Assembly (NCBI GenBank): GCA_026018925.1
Contig: JAKSZU010000027.1
Coordinates: 5,260,198-5,324,197 of the forward strand
DNA length: 64,000 nucleotides
Reading direction: 5' to 3'
Origin: Tupaia tana
Taxonomy: Eukaryota; Chordata; Mammalia; Scandentia; Tupaiidae
The notes below the pieces were generated by a model. That model did no database searches and was not told the DNA's origin. It saw only the letters and a program-made list of their open reading frames with translations. Shown here one piece after another: positions 1 to 12,611 of the stretch (position 1 is its first letter; each line of letters begins with the position of its first letter). The translations under genes were made by a program, and so were the position numbers.

Positions 1-78
1 ACAGCTCATGACATGAAAATTGTTGAGGGTGTCCACCTCCCTAGAATAAATAGATAAATAAACTTAAAAAAAATCCCA
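1..78 (+). repeat. SINE tail fragment
   Basis: AATAAATAGATAAATAAACTT followed by an A run resembles the 3' end of the element at 56650-56875. The body lies outside the window. Confidence 0.35.
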
Positions 79-514
79 AAGTAATTTTGTTTAAAATTTT
101 ATTCTTAGGTAAATAAGAAGTTCTAGCACAACCCTGTCCAAGAGAAAACGTGAATAATGTATGTAATTTAAAATTTCCTAGTAGCCACACTTTAAGATCT
201 CAGAAGAAAGCTGAAATTAATGTTGATAATGTATTTTATACAACCTAATACATCTCCAAATTGTCATTTAAAATGTAGTCGGTACAAATATTATCTGAGA
301 TATTTCACATTCTTTTGTTCATTTTGCATCTTTGAAATCTGGTGAATAATGTACGTGCAGTACACACCTTAATTCTGACCAGCTATGGGTTAAGTGCTCA
401 ATATCCACTCGAGACTCGTCATGTCATATGGAACAATGCAGCTCTATATTGCCTTGCATTTTTCTTTTAACTTAACTACCACAGATATCATACAAAGGAC
501 TTATTAAAATTAGC
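79..514. other. AT-rich sequence with no recognised feature
   Basis: No conserved ORF or repeat recognised. Confidence 0.5.
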
Positions 515-697
515 AGGACTAGCAGGTGAGTGTGGTGGTTAAGAGCGCTGGACTCCCACATGGCAGACAGTGGTTAGAGTCCAGACCTGGTGGCTTTCTC
601 TCTCTCCCTCTCATTCTTGCTCTCTCTCTGTTCCTCTCTGGTCAAATTTAAAAATAAGTAAATAGATAAATAAAGTTAAATAAAACAATTCTTTTAA
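515..697 (+). repeat. tRNA-SINE, short form
   Basis: Head with a tRNA-like A box (GTGTGGTGGTTAAG) and a decayed B box (GTTAGAGTCC), then a CT-rich stretch, CTCTGGTCAAATT and an AATAAAGTTAAATAAAA tail, as in the copies at 33108 and 60619. Confidence 0.8.
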
Positions 698-1904
698 AAA
701 GATAGTAACGTTAGCACAGAAAGTATATGAACTCTTTTATGTGGCTTCTCTTTTATAATGTTTTTCCCTCGTATTACCTTTTCTCTTAAGATCCAAAGAG
801 AAGTTTCACGTAAACATTCCCAACGACCTGGAGGCCAAAGCTCCTTAAAGACTCCCTCGTTCTATCCTAGTTCTGTCATTCCTACCCTTGTCTTTACTAC
901 CAGCAGCCCAGAGTTCTCAGACGTCAGCTCTGAATTGCCCACTTCAGCCACTTTGTGTCCCTGTTCTAAAGCGACTCCTTTGTCTCTATGTCTCATGATT
1001 TCTTTATAGCCATGCTTCAAGACTATATTTTTGGCTAGTCCATTAATTCATCCTCTTCTTACTTGGCTATATCGCAGACTGTCCTGTTGACTAAGGTCTG
1101 GGGATCAGTGAGTTTCCAGGGGTACTCGGACATGACATTTGCAAGAAAACAGAATTCCAAATCCTTAACTTAAAATTAACCTGCTTCATAACAGTTCCCG
1201 CAAGTTTTCCTTTCTCCCTTTCCTTTTTGTAGATCCCCCCCAGTGTACCTTTCAGTCCTGTATTGTATTACTCTGCTGGATGGCCCAGATGGAGAACCCT
1301 CCAGTGCACTAAACAGAGAACATTTCTAAATGTCAGTGTAGCAGCTGAGAAAGTGCGTATACAGGAAACCAGCAAACTCTTTCTCAAGTCCGGTGCTGCT
1401 GTGCTTCGAATGTTCCCCCACATTCATGTGATGAAACAGTTGTGACGGGAAAGAGGGTGGCTATGAGATTACGATGTGGTACCTTGGGGAAGTGGTTAGA
1501 AGGAAGTCACCAGGATGGGGCCTCCATGGTCGAATTCCGGTGTGTGTATTAAAAGGAGGAATGATACAGACAAGGACGTAGACACACACTCTCTTGCTTT
1601 TCAACGTGTGATGCTTTCCATGACAAAGAAGGCTTGAGAAAGCTTCTCCTTCTCAAGAGAAGGGCCGTGGTAACCTCTGGGAGAAAATCAGAAAAGCATG
1701 TCCCCACTAGCTCCTATACCTAATAGACACGTAAGCCCCTGAAAAGAGGCACCAACTAGATTTTCCTTTAGCTCATAGGTGAGGCACAGCAGTTAAAGAC
1801 AACCACCACCCCCAAGCCCTCTACTCTGAGCCAGGAGCAAGTAGATCCGAATGGCAGAGACTCCTTGCAACTAGAAGAGGTGTGAGCTGATGGAGAAAGC
1901 CTCG
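698..1904. other. Unique intergenic sequence, nothing recognised
   Basis: Contains two short open frames (758-1009 and 1263-1445) with no recognisable protein; these look like chance ORFs. Confidence 0.5.
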
Positions 1905-2085
1905 TTTTGGGGTTTTTGCCATAGGTTTTCCCCACTTAATCCTGATGAATATACACTTGCTGGAGAGGTACAGAGAGAAGCGGAGAGGGAAAGTGAGAAA
2001 TCACCCCCCAGGAGAGATAATCATACCACAATCCCTTCTCCTCCATTCTCCTCTCAGAATTTTGGGCACGCACACACAAGTGTCC
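1905..2085 (-). repeat. tRNA-SINE, 5' truncated
   Basis: Body of the long form in reverse (GAGAAATCACCCCCCAGG, CTCCTCCATTCTCCTCTC). The tRNA-like head is missing and the tail carries a short insertion. Confidence 0.7.
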
Positions 2086-2977
2086 AATATTTTATTATTT
2101 TTTTGCAATGTAAGTTCTAAGTGCAGTCATTAGAAACGGCATATGAATGAGAGTAAAATAAACTAGTTAATCTAATTCTAAAATGTACTCCTATTCAGAA
2201 TCCAACTGGTCTCGAATCATTATCAATACTCATGTGTTCTGATTAGATATCCTTCTTGGGGACACAGCTTTTCTTAAATGGCCAACAGTTGTTTCTGTAA
2301 TCTTGTTTTAAGCCCTGCATGCATTGCAAATGTTGCTCCATACTGTCTTGCACGTGATAGGCAACGCTTTAGGATTTTTATTAGTAACAAAATCTAATAC
2401 AACATCTACTGCAGATTTCGTCCTCTCTCTGGCCTCATAACTATTTGTTGGCAGCTTTGTGAGAAAAGGTATAGAGTGGGTTTACGCTTTCAATGGAAAT
2501 ATTTGCTTTACAAGTACCAAATTTACGTCCCACTGCTTTTTTGTTTATTGCTTTTGAGATATAAACAATAACTTTCTATCTTTAATGAATACTGTAATTT
2601 ACACAAAGCAGTAATGGGAGTCAATGCATACGTTAATAATGTCCAGAGTTCAACTTATGTCGTAACAAATAGCTGGCTGTAGCCATGTCTGGGCCCTACA
2701 CACAGGCAATGACGGTGTCAGGTTATTACGGGCTGAAAATCACTGTACAATGCCTTAGAATATAGCACACAGGACAATTTCAGAGATTTTTAGCATGCAT
2801 AAATGGAAAGATTTGTGTCTTAAAACAAAGCCTCTTAGCATGTAGTAGGAATACAGAATCAACGCCTCCCCGTGAATCTAGCACCCTTTCAGTACCCTAT
2901 ATGCCTCAGTTCGATAAGCATATCTACCCCTCTTCCATTTCATTTCGATAGAATACTTTCAGGAGTTCTTCACTGTT
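2086..2977. other. AT-rich intergenic sequence, nothing recognised
   Basis: No coding, RNA or repeat signature seen. Confidence 0.5.
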
Positions 2978-3245
2978 AGGCTGGCCCCATGGTGGAGGGA
3001 ACCAGATCTCACCTGGCTGAGCCCTGTTTTAGTCCCAACCCTGGTGACGTGTAAAACTCACCAGGTGCATGTGCATGCATTTCCCCAATCCCAACAGGAT
3101 GAAGTGCAGAAGGGATTGCAAAGTGACCATGCACTGTGAGGATGCTTTATCTCTCTCCCTCTCTCTCTGTCTCTCCCGCTCTCTGTCTCTCTCTATCTCT
3201 CCCTGAGTGCATGCACCCTCTGGCAATTGGAAAAATAAGAAAAAG
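2978..3245 (+). repeat. tRNA-SINE, old form
   Basis: Begins GGCTGGCCC and has the old-form markers AACAGGATG and a CCTCTGGCAATT end. Its CT-rich part is expanded. Confidence 0.7.
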
Positions 3246-3705
3246 GGTTTCTTTATTGTTTACTTATTTTTTAAATGTATTTTTCAATTATTTAAAACTT
3301 GAGAATTGGACAGTCCTTAAAAACTACTCTAATACTCAAGCACTTCTAAAAATATACATAAAATAAGATCTGACTAAATAGAAATGAATCCTAGATTTCT
3401 GGCTGTGAAGACAATACTGTAACAAAGTAAACTACTTTATAAATTAATAGAAATTCAAACATAATATCTGTGAATCTCCACCAAGTAATTGCATGATTCT
3501 TCTGGAAGAAACAATGTACAAAAATACCCTTTCTCCTTTTTACGTATATAAAGGAAAACTTTCTCTAAAAGAGATAATATTCTGTAAGAGTACTTTAATG
3601 AGAACAGTGTAGATTGGCACTGGTATAGACAAATCCCATGGAACATAACAGAGGGTACAAAGCACACATTTTGCAGGAAATTACAATGGTTAAAAGTGGT
3701 TTTGT
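3246..3705. other. AT-rich sequence, nothing recognised
   Basis: No feature recognised. Confidence 0.45.
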
Positions 3706-3961
3706 GGGACCAGCAGATGGCGTAGTGGTTATGTCACTAGATTTGTACATGGCTAGCTGCAGTTCAAGTCCCAGACCCTGTGGCTTGAAACTGATGCCAG
3801 GCACATGTGTGTGCATGCCCAAGATTCCAGGAGGGGAGTGGAGGAGAAGGAATTGCAGCATGGCCATCCCCTCTGGGGAGTGAGTTCTCACTTTCTCTCT
3901 CACTGTCTCTGTCTCTCTCTGGTGAGTGCACACATCCTAAGGCAAAACCTCTACAAAAAAG
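3706..3961 (+). repeat. tRNA-SINE, long form
   Basis: Complete element from GGGACCAGCAGATGG to CAAAACCTCTACAAAAAAG, with a B-box-like AGTTCAAGTCC. Moderately diverged. Confidence 0.85.
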
Positions 3962-4670
3962 TGACTTTGCAAATTGATGGGAGAAGGGATACATTCTATA
4001 ATTAATAATGAAGCAAGTCGTTTTAAATTTGGGACCCCATACAAATATGAGCAAAAAAGTACACAGAAAACCTCATGTCAGTATTTGGAGAAATAAAAAT
4101 AAATATTTGGTATCATCGAATAGAGCAAAATTTATTAATGGAACATATAAAGCCTAGGGGAATTTCAGAAAAAAAATATCTGACTAGTGTTCTTTTCAAA
4201 GATACATACATCAGTAGACTTTATAAGCAAAGTTAGGTTTCAATAACATTTTGGGAGAACGTATAAGCAACATATGTAACAACTAAAAAACTACTATCCC
4301 AAAGAGTTCCACTTTGGGATGCAATAAGCAAACAACTCTTAATCTTACATAATAAAATTTTAGAGTTAAAAATCCATACAAATAGAATAAATTACACTTT
4401 CCTACCAAGAATAAAATAGATGTATTTGACTTGGGAAAATCATTATATTTTTTTCAAATGCAGGTTACAGAGTGTGCTAATTATGATTCTATTACTGAAA
4501 ATTGCATATGTTTTAGTGATATGTCAATGGCAGCAGAAATGTATCTGGGAAGTGTGAATATAATTAATTTTGTTTTCTCTTTTTTAGTGAGCAGTATTAA
4601 AAAAAAAAAAATTCCATTTATATCCTAAGAGAGAGACAGGACATAGACAGATAGACACCATCAACAGGGT
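3962..4670. other. AT-rich unique sequence with a small hairpin
   Basis: Nothing coding. ATCCCAAAG (4296-4304) and CTTTGGGAT (4312-4320) form a perfect 9-base inverted repeat with a 7-base loop. Confidence 0.5.
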
Positions 4671-4880
4671 CTTCACACTGAGATTTGCCCCCCAGTCCTG
4701 CAGCTAGCCTGGATCACAGGCCTGACTGCAGGAGGCCTGACTGCAAGGGCACCCAGTGTGTTCAGGGAGACCCGGTCTCAAACCCGGAGCCTCCCCTATG
4801 ACTTCCAGCACCTGCAGCAGCTCCCCTCCTGCCTCTGCCACCAGGGCTAGGCCTATGGGCAGTATTTTTGAGTCTCTGGC
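4671..4880. other. Isolated GC-rich block of unknown origin
   Basis: Stands out from AT-rich flanks and lacks SINE landmarks. It holds a 15-base-period direct repeat (AGGCCTGACTGCA at 4718-4730 and 4733-4745). A fragment of a LINE-1 5' UTR or an LTR is possible but I cannot show it. Confidence 0.35.
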
Positions 4881-4924
4881 AGGAAATCTGAAACATCAGT
4901 CTACCATTATTAAAAGCTTTGCAA

Positions 4925-5166
4925 GAGGCAGCAGGTAGTACAGTGGTTAAGGCACTGAATTCCCACATGGTCAATGGGGTTTCAAGTCCTGGAGGGGTGG
5001 CTTGAAACTCACCGGCCCCTGTGCATTACCAAAATCCCAAGAGGAGAGTGGAGGAAAAGGGATTGCAGCGTGGCCATCCTCCCTAAGGTGAGATTTCTTG
5101 CTTGCTTTCTCTCTGCTTCTCTCTGTCTCTCCAGCAAGCATATGAGCCCTACAGCAAAAACCTCTA

Positions 5167-5207
<41 letters not shown>
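4925..5207 (+). repeat. tRNA-SINE with target-site duplication
   Basis: Full element ending in an AAAT repeat tail (about 5167-5210). A 13-base duplication AAAAGCTTTGCAA flanks it at 4912-4924 and 5208-5220. Confidence 0.9.
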
Positions 5208-5209
<2 letters not shown>

Positions 5210-5287
5210 AAGCTTTGCAAAAATACTGTGGATTCTATTTTTCTTCTTTCAAATTTTCTTTGCTTTTAAAATTGGAAGGGGGGGGGG

Positions 5288-5535
5288 GTAGCTAGGTGAT
5301 ACAGTGGTTAAAGCAGCTGGTTCTCACATGGCCTACTACGCAGTTTGAGTCCCAGACCCAGCAGCTTGAAAAACACACGGAGTGTGCACACATGCATGCC
5401 CAAAATCCTGAGAAGAGTGGAGGAGAAAGTATTGTGGTTTGCCCATCTTTCCTGAGAGGCTGATTTATCACTTTCTCTCTCTTTCTCCCTGCCTTTTCTC
5501 CAGCAAGCACACATGCCCTATAACAACTTTAAAAA
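5288..5535 (+). repeat. tRNA-SINE, diverged long form
   Basis: Starts after a G run (5277-5288) with AGGTGATACAGTGGTTAAAG and ends GCCCTATAACAAC. Directly upstream of another copy. Confidence 0.8.
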
Positions 5536-5548
5536 TTTGTACTTTATA

Positions 5549-5797
5549 GGGACCCACAGTTGGCATAATGGCTATGTCACTGGACTCCCATGTAGTCAAC
5601 TGTGGTTCGAGTCCCAAACCCGGTGGCTTAAACTCACACCAGGAGCGTGTGCGTGCATGCCCAAGATCCCGAGAGGAGAATAGAGGAGAAGGGATTGCGG
5701 CATGGCCATCGCCCCTGAGAGGTTATTTCTCACTTTCTGTCTCTCTGTCTTTCTGGTGAGCACACGCGCCCTATAGCAAAAACCTCTCAAAAAAAAA
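5549..5797 (+). repeat. tRNA-SINE, long form with target-site duplication
   Basis: Complete copy with intact B box GGTTCGAGTCC and end CTATAGCAAAAACCTC plus A tail. TTGTACTTTATA flanks it at 5537-5548 and 5798-5809. Confidence 0.92.
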
Positions 5798-5809
5798 TTG
5801 TACTTTATA

Positions 5810-6499
5810 AACATCTTTGTTTGTCATGATAAGCTATATTATACTGCAATAAAAAAAATGCCCAGTTTTAGTGGCTGAACATATGAAAGTGCTCACATGA
5901 TTTCTGTTTTTGCTGCTTGGTTAGCAATTAGCTACGTGGCATGGAAGGGACCCGGACAATGAGTGAAAAATCACAGTTACTCCACAAGTAGTCAACGTCT
6001 TCACCACCAAGTGCTCTTTGGATAAATAAACATCCCTTTGTTCATTTCTTTTCACCCAGTATACACTCAACCTTCCCACAGAGACAGCTGAATGTCACAG
6101 TCAGTCTCCACCTCTGCTCAAATTCAACTTGTTCCACTGTTTCTTTTTTCCTCCAATTGAGTTGCGCTTCCTCTCCGGCCAGACCTGTCAGTGGAAAGTA
6201 AGTTACAAGCTCCTCCCTCACCTGGTTTACACTGGTGGAGAAGAATGGGAAAACCTCAGTAAAGCCTCCCTTCAGGAAGGGAAAGAAGGAGACACAGAGC
6301 CTGTACTGGTTGCTAGCAATTCTGAAATCCTGCTAGACTCCTACCCTAGATGTGTCCGTTGGGCCCTGATTCAGCTCTCAGGGACACGGCCCTGGACCAG
6401 GCTACCCACGGCCCCTGCTGCCCTTCTGAAGGCTGTTGTTCTTGCACTATGCATAGATCTCAAAGATACATAAGAAAACAAGGGGTAACTCTCCCTCAG
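5810..6499. other. Unique sequence, later part possibly LINE-1 5' UTR
   Basis: From about 6130 the base composition rises in G+C and runs without a break into LINE-1 ORF1-like sequence at 6500, so this may be that element's 5' UTR. I have no direct match to prove it. Confidence 0.3.
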
Positions 6500-6887
6500 G
6501 TGAGTAGAGTAGACCCTCACCAACGATGGACAGCACAGAGAAATACACAGAAATGTCAGGAAAAGAATTTCAAATATTCATAGTGAGAAAACTCAATGAG
6601 ATGCAAGAGAAAACAGACCATCAATTCGAGAAAATCATTTCAGAACATGAGAGAAATTTCATAAAGAAATAGACACCCTAAAAAAGAATCAAATAGAACT
6701 TCTGGAAATGAAGAATATAATACAAGAAATTAAAAATCCCCCTAGAAAGCAATAATAGCAGATTGGAACATACAGAAGAAAGACTCTCTGACCTTGAAGA
6801 CAAAGTCTCCAACATGGACCAAATCACCAAAAATAATGAAAAAACAACCAGAAAAATGAGGACAACATTCAGGAAATGAAAAATTTA
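6500..6887 (+). pseudogene. LINE-1 ORF1 remnant, frameshifted
   Basis: Read across frames, the translation gives coiled-coil stretches typical of mammalian LINE-1 ORF1p, such as KKNQIELLEMKN near 6680 and EERLSDLEDKV near 6780. A start-like ATG lies at 6526. A frameshift ends that frame near 6670 and further stops follow. The segment is cut on its right by a SINE at 6888 and does not clearly resume. ORF2 is absent. An old, 3'-lost or rearranged copy that cannot make protein. Confidence 0.7.
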
Positions 6888-7137
6888 GGGTCCAGTAGAT
6901 GGCATAATGGTTATGTCATTGGGTTCCCATGTAGTTGACTGCAGCTCAAGGCTTGGACCTGGTGGCTTACAACTCAGGCTGTGCACGTGTGCATGCCTAC
7001 ACTCTCAGAGGAGAATGGAGGAGGAGGGATTGCCACGTAGTGATCCTCCCTGGGGATGATTTCTCGTTTTCTGTCTCTCTCTCTTTCTCACTCAGCAAGC
7101 ACACATGCCCTATGGCAAAAATCTCTCTAAAAAAAGA
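6888..7137 (+). repeat. tRNA-SINE, long form inside LINE-1 remnant
   Basis: Starts GGGTCCAGTAGATGGCATAATGG and ends CCTATGGCAAAAATCTC plus A tail. Diverged B box (GCAGCTCAAGGC). Confidence 0.85.
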
Positions 7138-7160
7138 ATAATTTGAAGAATGCAAACATT

Positions 7161-7391
7161 GGGGCTTGCAGGTGGCATGGTAGTTAAGGCACTGTGGTTC
7201 AAGTCCCAGACCCAGCAGCTTGAAAAATCACACAGCGTACATATGCATGCATGCCCCAAATCCCGAGATAAGAATGGAGAAGGGATTTCACCATGACCAT
7301 TCCCCCAGGGTATGATTTTTCACCTTCCCTCTCTCTGTCTCCAGGAAGCACATGTGCCCTATGGCAAAAACCTAAGGAAAAAAAAAAAGGA
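7161..7391 (+). repeat. tRNA-SINE with deleted anticodon arm
   Basis: GGGGCTTGCAGGTGGCATGG passes straight to TGTGGTTCAAGTCC, missing about 25 bases between A and B boxes. The rest is intact to the A tail. Confidence 0.8.
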
Positions 7392-9419
7392 AGCATTAAA
7401 AATATTTTAAGCACTACTGAAATGAGAAATATTTTTCTAATATGTATTTCCTATGTACAAGAGATAAATATTAAAATAATGTTATCTTGATATACTCTAA
7501 ATCTGGACCACAAACAACTCATAGTACTCATAGTGCTATGAATGGTAATTCATAATTGGAGAAATACTGAAATAGAGGCATATAAATTTATGCTGTAGGC
7601 CCTTCAGGAAAATTCCCCTGGAAAGTGATTAATATTGTAACTAGTCAGTAAGTTTCATTTTTGTCAACCATTATTCTTAATGTTTTTAATGTAATTTATG
7701 TGCTTTAAGTGTTCAAGAGGGGGTCTGAAGTCTTCTGATTCTGTTTCCAGAAGTTTTCAACTGTAAAATGTTTGGGTGTATTTTCTCTGTTTACTTTCCA
7801 GAACGTGTATTCACATTACTGTAACATTGTCTTTATGAGAATGGAGCTATTACCCACATTAAGATAATGTGCAAAGAGCCTAGTTGGTAAGTCAAGTGAG
7901 GTTTTTGAGTTTTGTGAAGTTATAATCCACAGAAAGAAGCAAACTTTTAGTTTGTTTTAAGTTATATCTCAGGAAGTAATTAAAGTAAACTTGAAATTTC
8001 GTAATTAAAAGACAAATTTCAATTTAGTGATTGGCTTTTTACTACCTACATTCATGTTAAAATTTCTGCTGTTTTCTGGATGTATTTGACATGGCTAGGT
8101 ACTATTTATCCCCTCAATATAAAGATGTGCTATAGTTTTAGGTAAACCCAAGGCTTTTATTAAATGTCTTAATCCTGAGAAAAAGTAAAGAAAGAAAGAA
8201 AAGAGGTAGAGATGGTTTTTAGCTACGTCCCCCAAATTCTTCCACATGTGCTTAAATAAGCATTCACAGCAATTAAAAGAGAAGAATGAGTAAGCTTACG
8301 AAATGCTATCTAGAGAGGTGTTTTAATTGTTGAAATTGCAACCTAATATAAAGGAGCTGTAGTGTGGGCTCGTCGATCGATAAAAATACTCCTCATTTCC
8401 AAACTTTGAATAAACCCACACTTCTGCATCATACTCTGCAGAACAAACAGCACACTGAGCCATGGGGCCTGCTGCTGCTTCATCAACCAGTACTTGCCTC
8501 CATTCATTCATTCATTCACTCACTCACTCACTCACTCACTCATCCTTCTTTGGGACAATCATATTCGTGTAGTACCTGAATTATTTTGTGAATTATTTTC
8601 ATTTTGAGTGATTTTGTGTACTAAGCACAGCTGTGATCTTGATCCTGATGTATTTTTAATGAAAAGAATAAGTTATAAGTTATTGCAGCTCAATCCATTC
8701 AAATATATCTTAGCTTGGCTAAATTATAAGTTTTTATACTTCATTTCTTCACATTTAATCTCCCACCACCCCCAAAATATTGTGACTTCCTTATGAAATT
8801 ATTAGCTAAAGAAAGAAATAACTAGTGAAAAGTTAACTACAAATTATATTTTTAAAAAATTGAACATTTGTCTTCTTGGAAAAACAATCTCTTCATAATC
8901 TATACCCTGTAATAGGAAAATGTTGACTTTTTAGCTTTAAAAAAAATTACAAGTGAAAAGATGTAAAATTCCAGTGATTCCATTATCTCAGAAAACTTTA
9001 TTATTTTAAGTTTTTCATTTTCTCCTTTTGATTAAAACTCAAATGTGATTAGTTTCAAATATTATAAGGAGAGTTTTTTTTTAAGCATGTCTCTCTAAGA
9101 AAGAATTAAATAAGACAGTATATAGAACCAGGTAATTGTGTGATAAAGTGATCAATTAATGTGCATGTAAAAGTAACTGAGATTTTAATTTTTGTTCTTA
9201 TTATAATCTAAGTGCATAATAAGCTTTATTGAACTTTCCATCTGCTTTTTTCACATTGAAAATTTAAGATGAAAGTGTTCCTTAAAGTAAGGCAGATATT
9301 TTTTAAGTTTTTCATAGAGCTTAAAATATTCTCAAAGTGTTATGCCTTCTAAATTTCTGTGATACCTACTGCAGTATATCTGGGTCTTCCTATTTCCTGA
9401 GACAGAATCTTCCATGTTC
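7392..9419. other. AT-rich unique sequence
   Basis: No gene or interspersed repeat recognised apart from the tetranucleotide repeat at 8501-8542. Confidence 0.5.
8501..8542. repeat. Microsatellite (CATT)n(CACT)n
   Basis: About four CATT units change into about six CACT units. Confidence 0.9.
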
Positions 9420-9464
9420 TCTATCTTACAAATACTCTCAAAAACTCTTTGTCATCCTTACTAT

Positions 9465-9560
9465 ACAGCTTATATTTATTAGGCACCAAAAATGTGCTGA
9501 GTACTTTGCTAAATGATGGGAGACATAAAGAAAAAGACTGACAGAAAGTCAGGACTAAAT
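9465..9560. repeat. Ancient mammalian repeat remnant
   Basis: TTATTAGGCACCAAAAATGTG followed by an 'age of tissue'-type GGGAGACATAAAG motif recalls the widespread TTTATTGAGCACCTACTATGTG family. Family name not assigned. Confidence 0.35.
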
Positions 9561-11729
9561 CACAAGCTTTACGATAACTCCGGGAAGTTTTAAAAATTGA
9601 TATTGCAAGGGTTTTGCAGCTCATTAGATATTGTTATACAGACTTCAACTTTTCCTTCTGAGTTCCACTAAACTCAAAACAACCTGAATGCATATTCCAG
9701 GGAGAATAGCCTAAAGTAGCAGTTATACCTTGAAAAAATTTTAAACCTCCTTTATTAAAAAGTGAACACATCACTGCACTTTAATATGAAAATAATGTTT
9801 CCAGAAGAAGTACCATGTTGATCCCGTGGCTTTAGAAATAACTTTACCACATAGCATGAATCACCAGAGGCAGACATACTCCAGCTTGAGAAGCTTTGAA
9901 GGTGGTCTACAAAAGGTGAACTGTCATGAATATTTTACCAGAAGAATTCAACTCAAAAGACAAGGAGGCGATTAATCTTCCATGGGCCACATTAGGGATT
10001 GAGCATCACGAAGCACACCATCTCGATAATCTGAAAAATACCTATCCAGGAAAGAGCAGAGGAACAAAGACCAAGTCACCAGGTCCTCATAGGGCAGCTT
10101 AGATTTAAATGTCCTCTCTTGTATTGACTGACCTTGGAAAAGTCTCGGCCTTGTTCAGTGAACCAACCCTTCTTTCCTAGAGTGATTTCGTAGTCTGTAT
10201 AATTTTTGATAATTTGGTCATCCTGCATTTCTAAAAGGTACTGAATTTCTTGTCCTGTTACTGCACTCCACTTTGAATGAATGAACACAGTAGGGTGGCA
10301 ATGGTCCCTAAGTGCCACATGCATCACCAGAAATAGTTTCGGCAGTATAATTTTGAAATATATTTTAACTGCCTGGTATTATGAAGCTGCGGTAAAGGAA
10401 AGAAACTAGCATTTGTTGACTTACTACAATGTATCAGACATTGCATATTCCGCAATAAGAAATAAATGACCAAATACATCCTTACAATCTACTTTGAAGT
10501 GAAATTACATAAGAAACATTTTTAAATGGTGGCAACAATGGCAGAACTGCATCTTCAAGATCTGAATGACTTCAGGCGATAGTGATCACCAAAGTGGTAA
10601 AGAAGTTTTAGTAGAAGCTTTAAGAGAAGGTGAATTATAAGGAAGGTGATGGTAGCTAAGTGTTAGAACGATGAAAGGGAAAGAAAGATCTGAGTAAGCC
10701 AAGTTTCAAAAAAATGCAATTGAAGTAAATCTGCAGTTAAAGGTTTTAAATGCAGTGCTAGAATGAAGAAGAATGCAACACGGAGGCCTTGGCCAAGTTC
10801 GGTTAATCAACCCACGTGTCTAAATAACCACCACGTGCAGAGAACATACATCTACATTGAAAAGCTATAAAGAACGCAGATTCAGGCTAAGTAAATACCA
10901 TAAGAGATCAAAGCCTCTAAAATACAATCCTGGTCCCTAAGATAGCTCTGATCTAGGGGTTCTTTTTCTATGCAAAAATGCATCATGACTTTACCAACCA
11001 CTCCATATGAGTAAATTCAAGATTTATAGGCTATAGGCATCAAATGGTTATGAAGCTACATTTTATAGAAAGAAGTCAAGATATCAAAGGAAGACCTACC
11101 TTGATATTAGGTGAGACATTACCAAATAAACATTTCAGAAGAGAAAAAGATCTCTGAGGTAGTACTATGAGATAATAATAATTTTTAAAAGTGCACAGCA
11201 TGATGCGTGATCACCAGAAATGTTTGCAACATCCACTTGATCAACACTTAGAACTGTTGAAATTCCCTCCCCCTTATTTCTGTTCTTCTGTTAGCCGAGC
11301 GGTGACGGCATTGCCATTTGCATCACCAGAGTATCTATTCTCATCTTTTGCTGAAACATTGGGTTTAAATACATACAAAGGAGCAGCAGGAGATTTGGAA
11401 AAGACTGACTTTATATATATTTTTTCCTTGTGTGAAAATCTAAAAACAGATGCCAGGGAAGAGAAGGAGGGTGTAAGAAAGAGTCACTCTTTTCATCTTT
11501 AATGTACTAGGCGAGACAGAATAGTCTTCATCTGTATATGAGCAAAGGGATTCAGTGTGTCTTTCAAGTTCTCTGGGGAAGCAAGAATTATTGATGGGGT
11601 TCAATGTTCAAATGTCAAGAAATAGCTCCTAATTTATTTTGAAAATTTCTCCCTGAACACCGATGATATAAAAGTGGAGGCGATCCTAGAGACATGAAGA
11701 CTACTCTTGCTTCTTTCTTCCTCTACATG
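9561..11729. other. Unique intergenic sequence
   Basis: No coding signature. TTGTTGACTTACTACAATGT near 10417 may be another ancient repeat remnant. Confidence 0.45.
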
Positions 11730-11830
11730 AATCCCAGAGGTAAGTGATTTCTTCAAGGTCTCAAAATTAGCTGAGAGGAAGCTTAGACTGCAACTTGAGG
11801 TTTTGATGTTCAGTATTTTGCTATTTCATT
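11730..11830 (-). repeat. MIR fragment
   Basis: CAGAGGTAAGTGATTTCTTCAAGGTC followed by TTAGCTGAGAGG matches the antisense MIR order 'gaggttaagtaacttgcccaaggtcac...agct'. Confidence 0.4.
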
Positions 11831-11909
11831 AAAGTGACCGTTTCCTCTTGATATTTTTGACCAGGAATGATTTTTGATCTCACCCCAGTGACTGTGATAT
11901 AAATTTTTT

Positions 11910-12118
11910 TAAAGTTTTGCAAGAAAGAAAGAAGGAAGGTGAGAAAACGCCCCCTATGGTGGATGGTCACACCATAATCCCTTCTTGTCCATGTCTCCCT
12001 CCTTTGGGGATTCTGGGTGAGCACACATGCACATGTGCCCTCATGTTGGGTCCAGGACCCAAACAGCACAGTCGGCCAAATGGAATTCAGCTGCCTTAAC
12101 CACCATGGCACGGGCTGG
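11910..12118 (-). repeat. tRNA-SINE, old form
   Basis: Reverse copy with CACCATAATCCCTTCTTGTCC, the GCACATGTGCCC stem motif and CCTTAACCACCATGGCACGG at the head. Confidence 0.75.
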
Positions 12119-12309
12119 TCTGGAACATTTATTTTTATCAGACAAGGCTTGGCCTAAACTCAAGTTAGAGATTAAAATGAAATGTTCAGAGTAGTAAAAC
12201 ACATTCTTTGCACAATCAATTAATTGCTCCTTGCTTTATGTAGTTTCTAATTTAACCTGGTTTATTTTTCAGTCTATTTTGATTTTCATTATTAAAATTA
12301 GTATGTATT

Positions 12310-12419
12310 GGGGCCGGCAGTTGGCATGGTGGTTAAGGGCGCTGGAATCTTTCATGGCTGACCATGGTTCAAGTCCTGGACCTGGTGGCTTGCTTTCTCA
12401 CTTTCCCAATATCTATCTA

Positions 12420-12474
<55 letters not shown>

Positions 12475-12530
12475 CTGTCCATCTCTGGTCAAATTAAAAT
12501 AAATTAAGTTAAATTAAATAATTCTTTAAA
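12310..12530 (+). repeat. tRNA-SINE, short form with CT microsatellite
   Basis: GGGGCCGGCAGTTGGCATGG head, GTTCAAGTCC B box, a (CT)n tract at about 12423-12471, then CTCTGGTCAAATT. Flanked by AATTAGTATGTATT before and AATTAGTACATATT after. Confidence 0.9.
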
Positions 12531-12611
12531 AAATTAGTACATATTTACTTCAGAAAATTTGAAAATGTGTCAAGTTATGTATTTCTATACATAGCCTTAA
12601 TTTGATGAATT

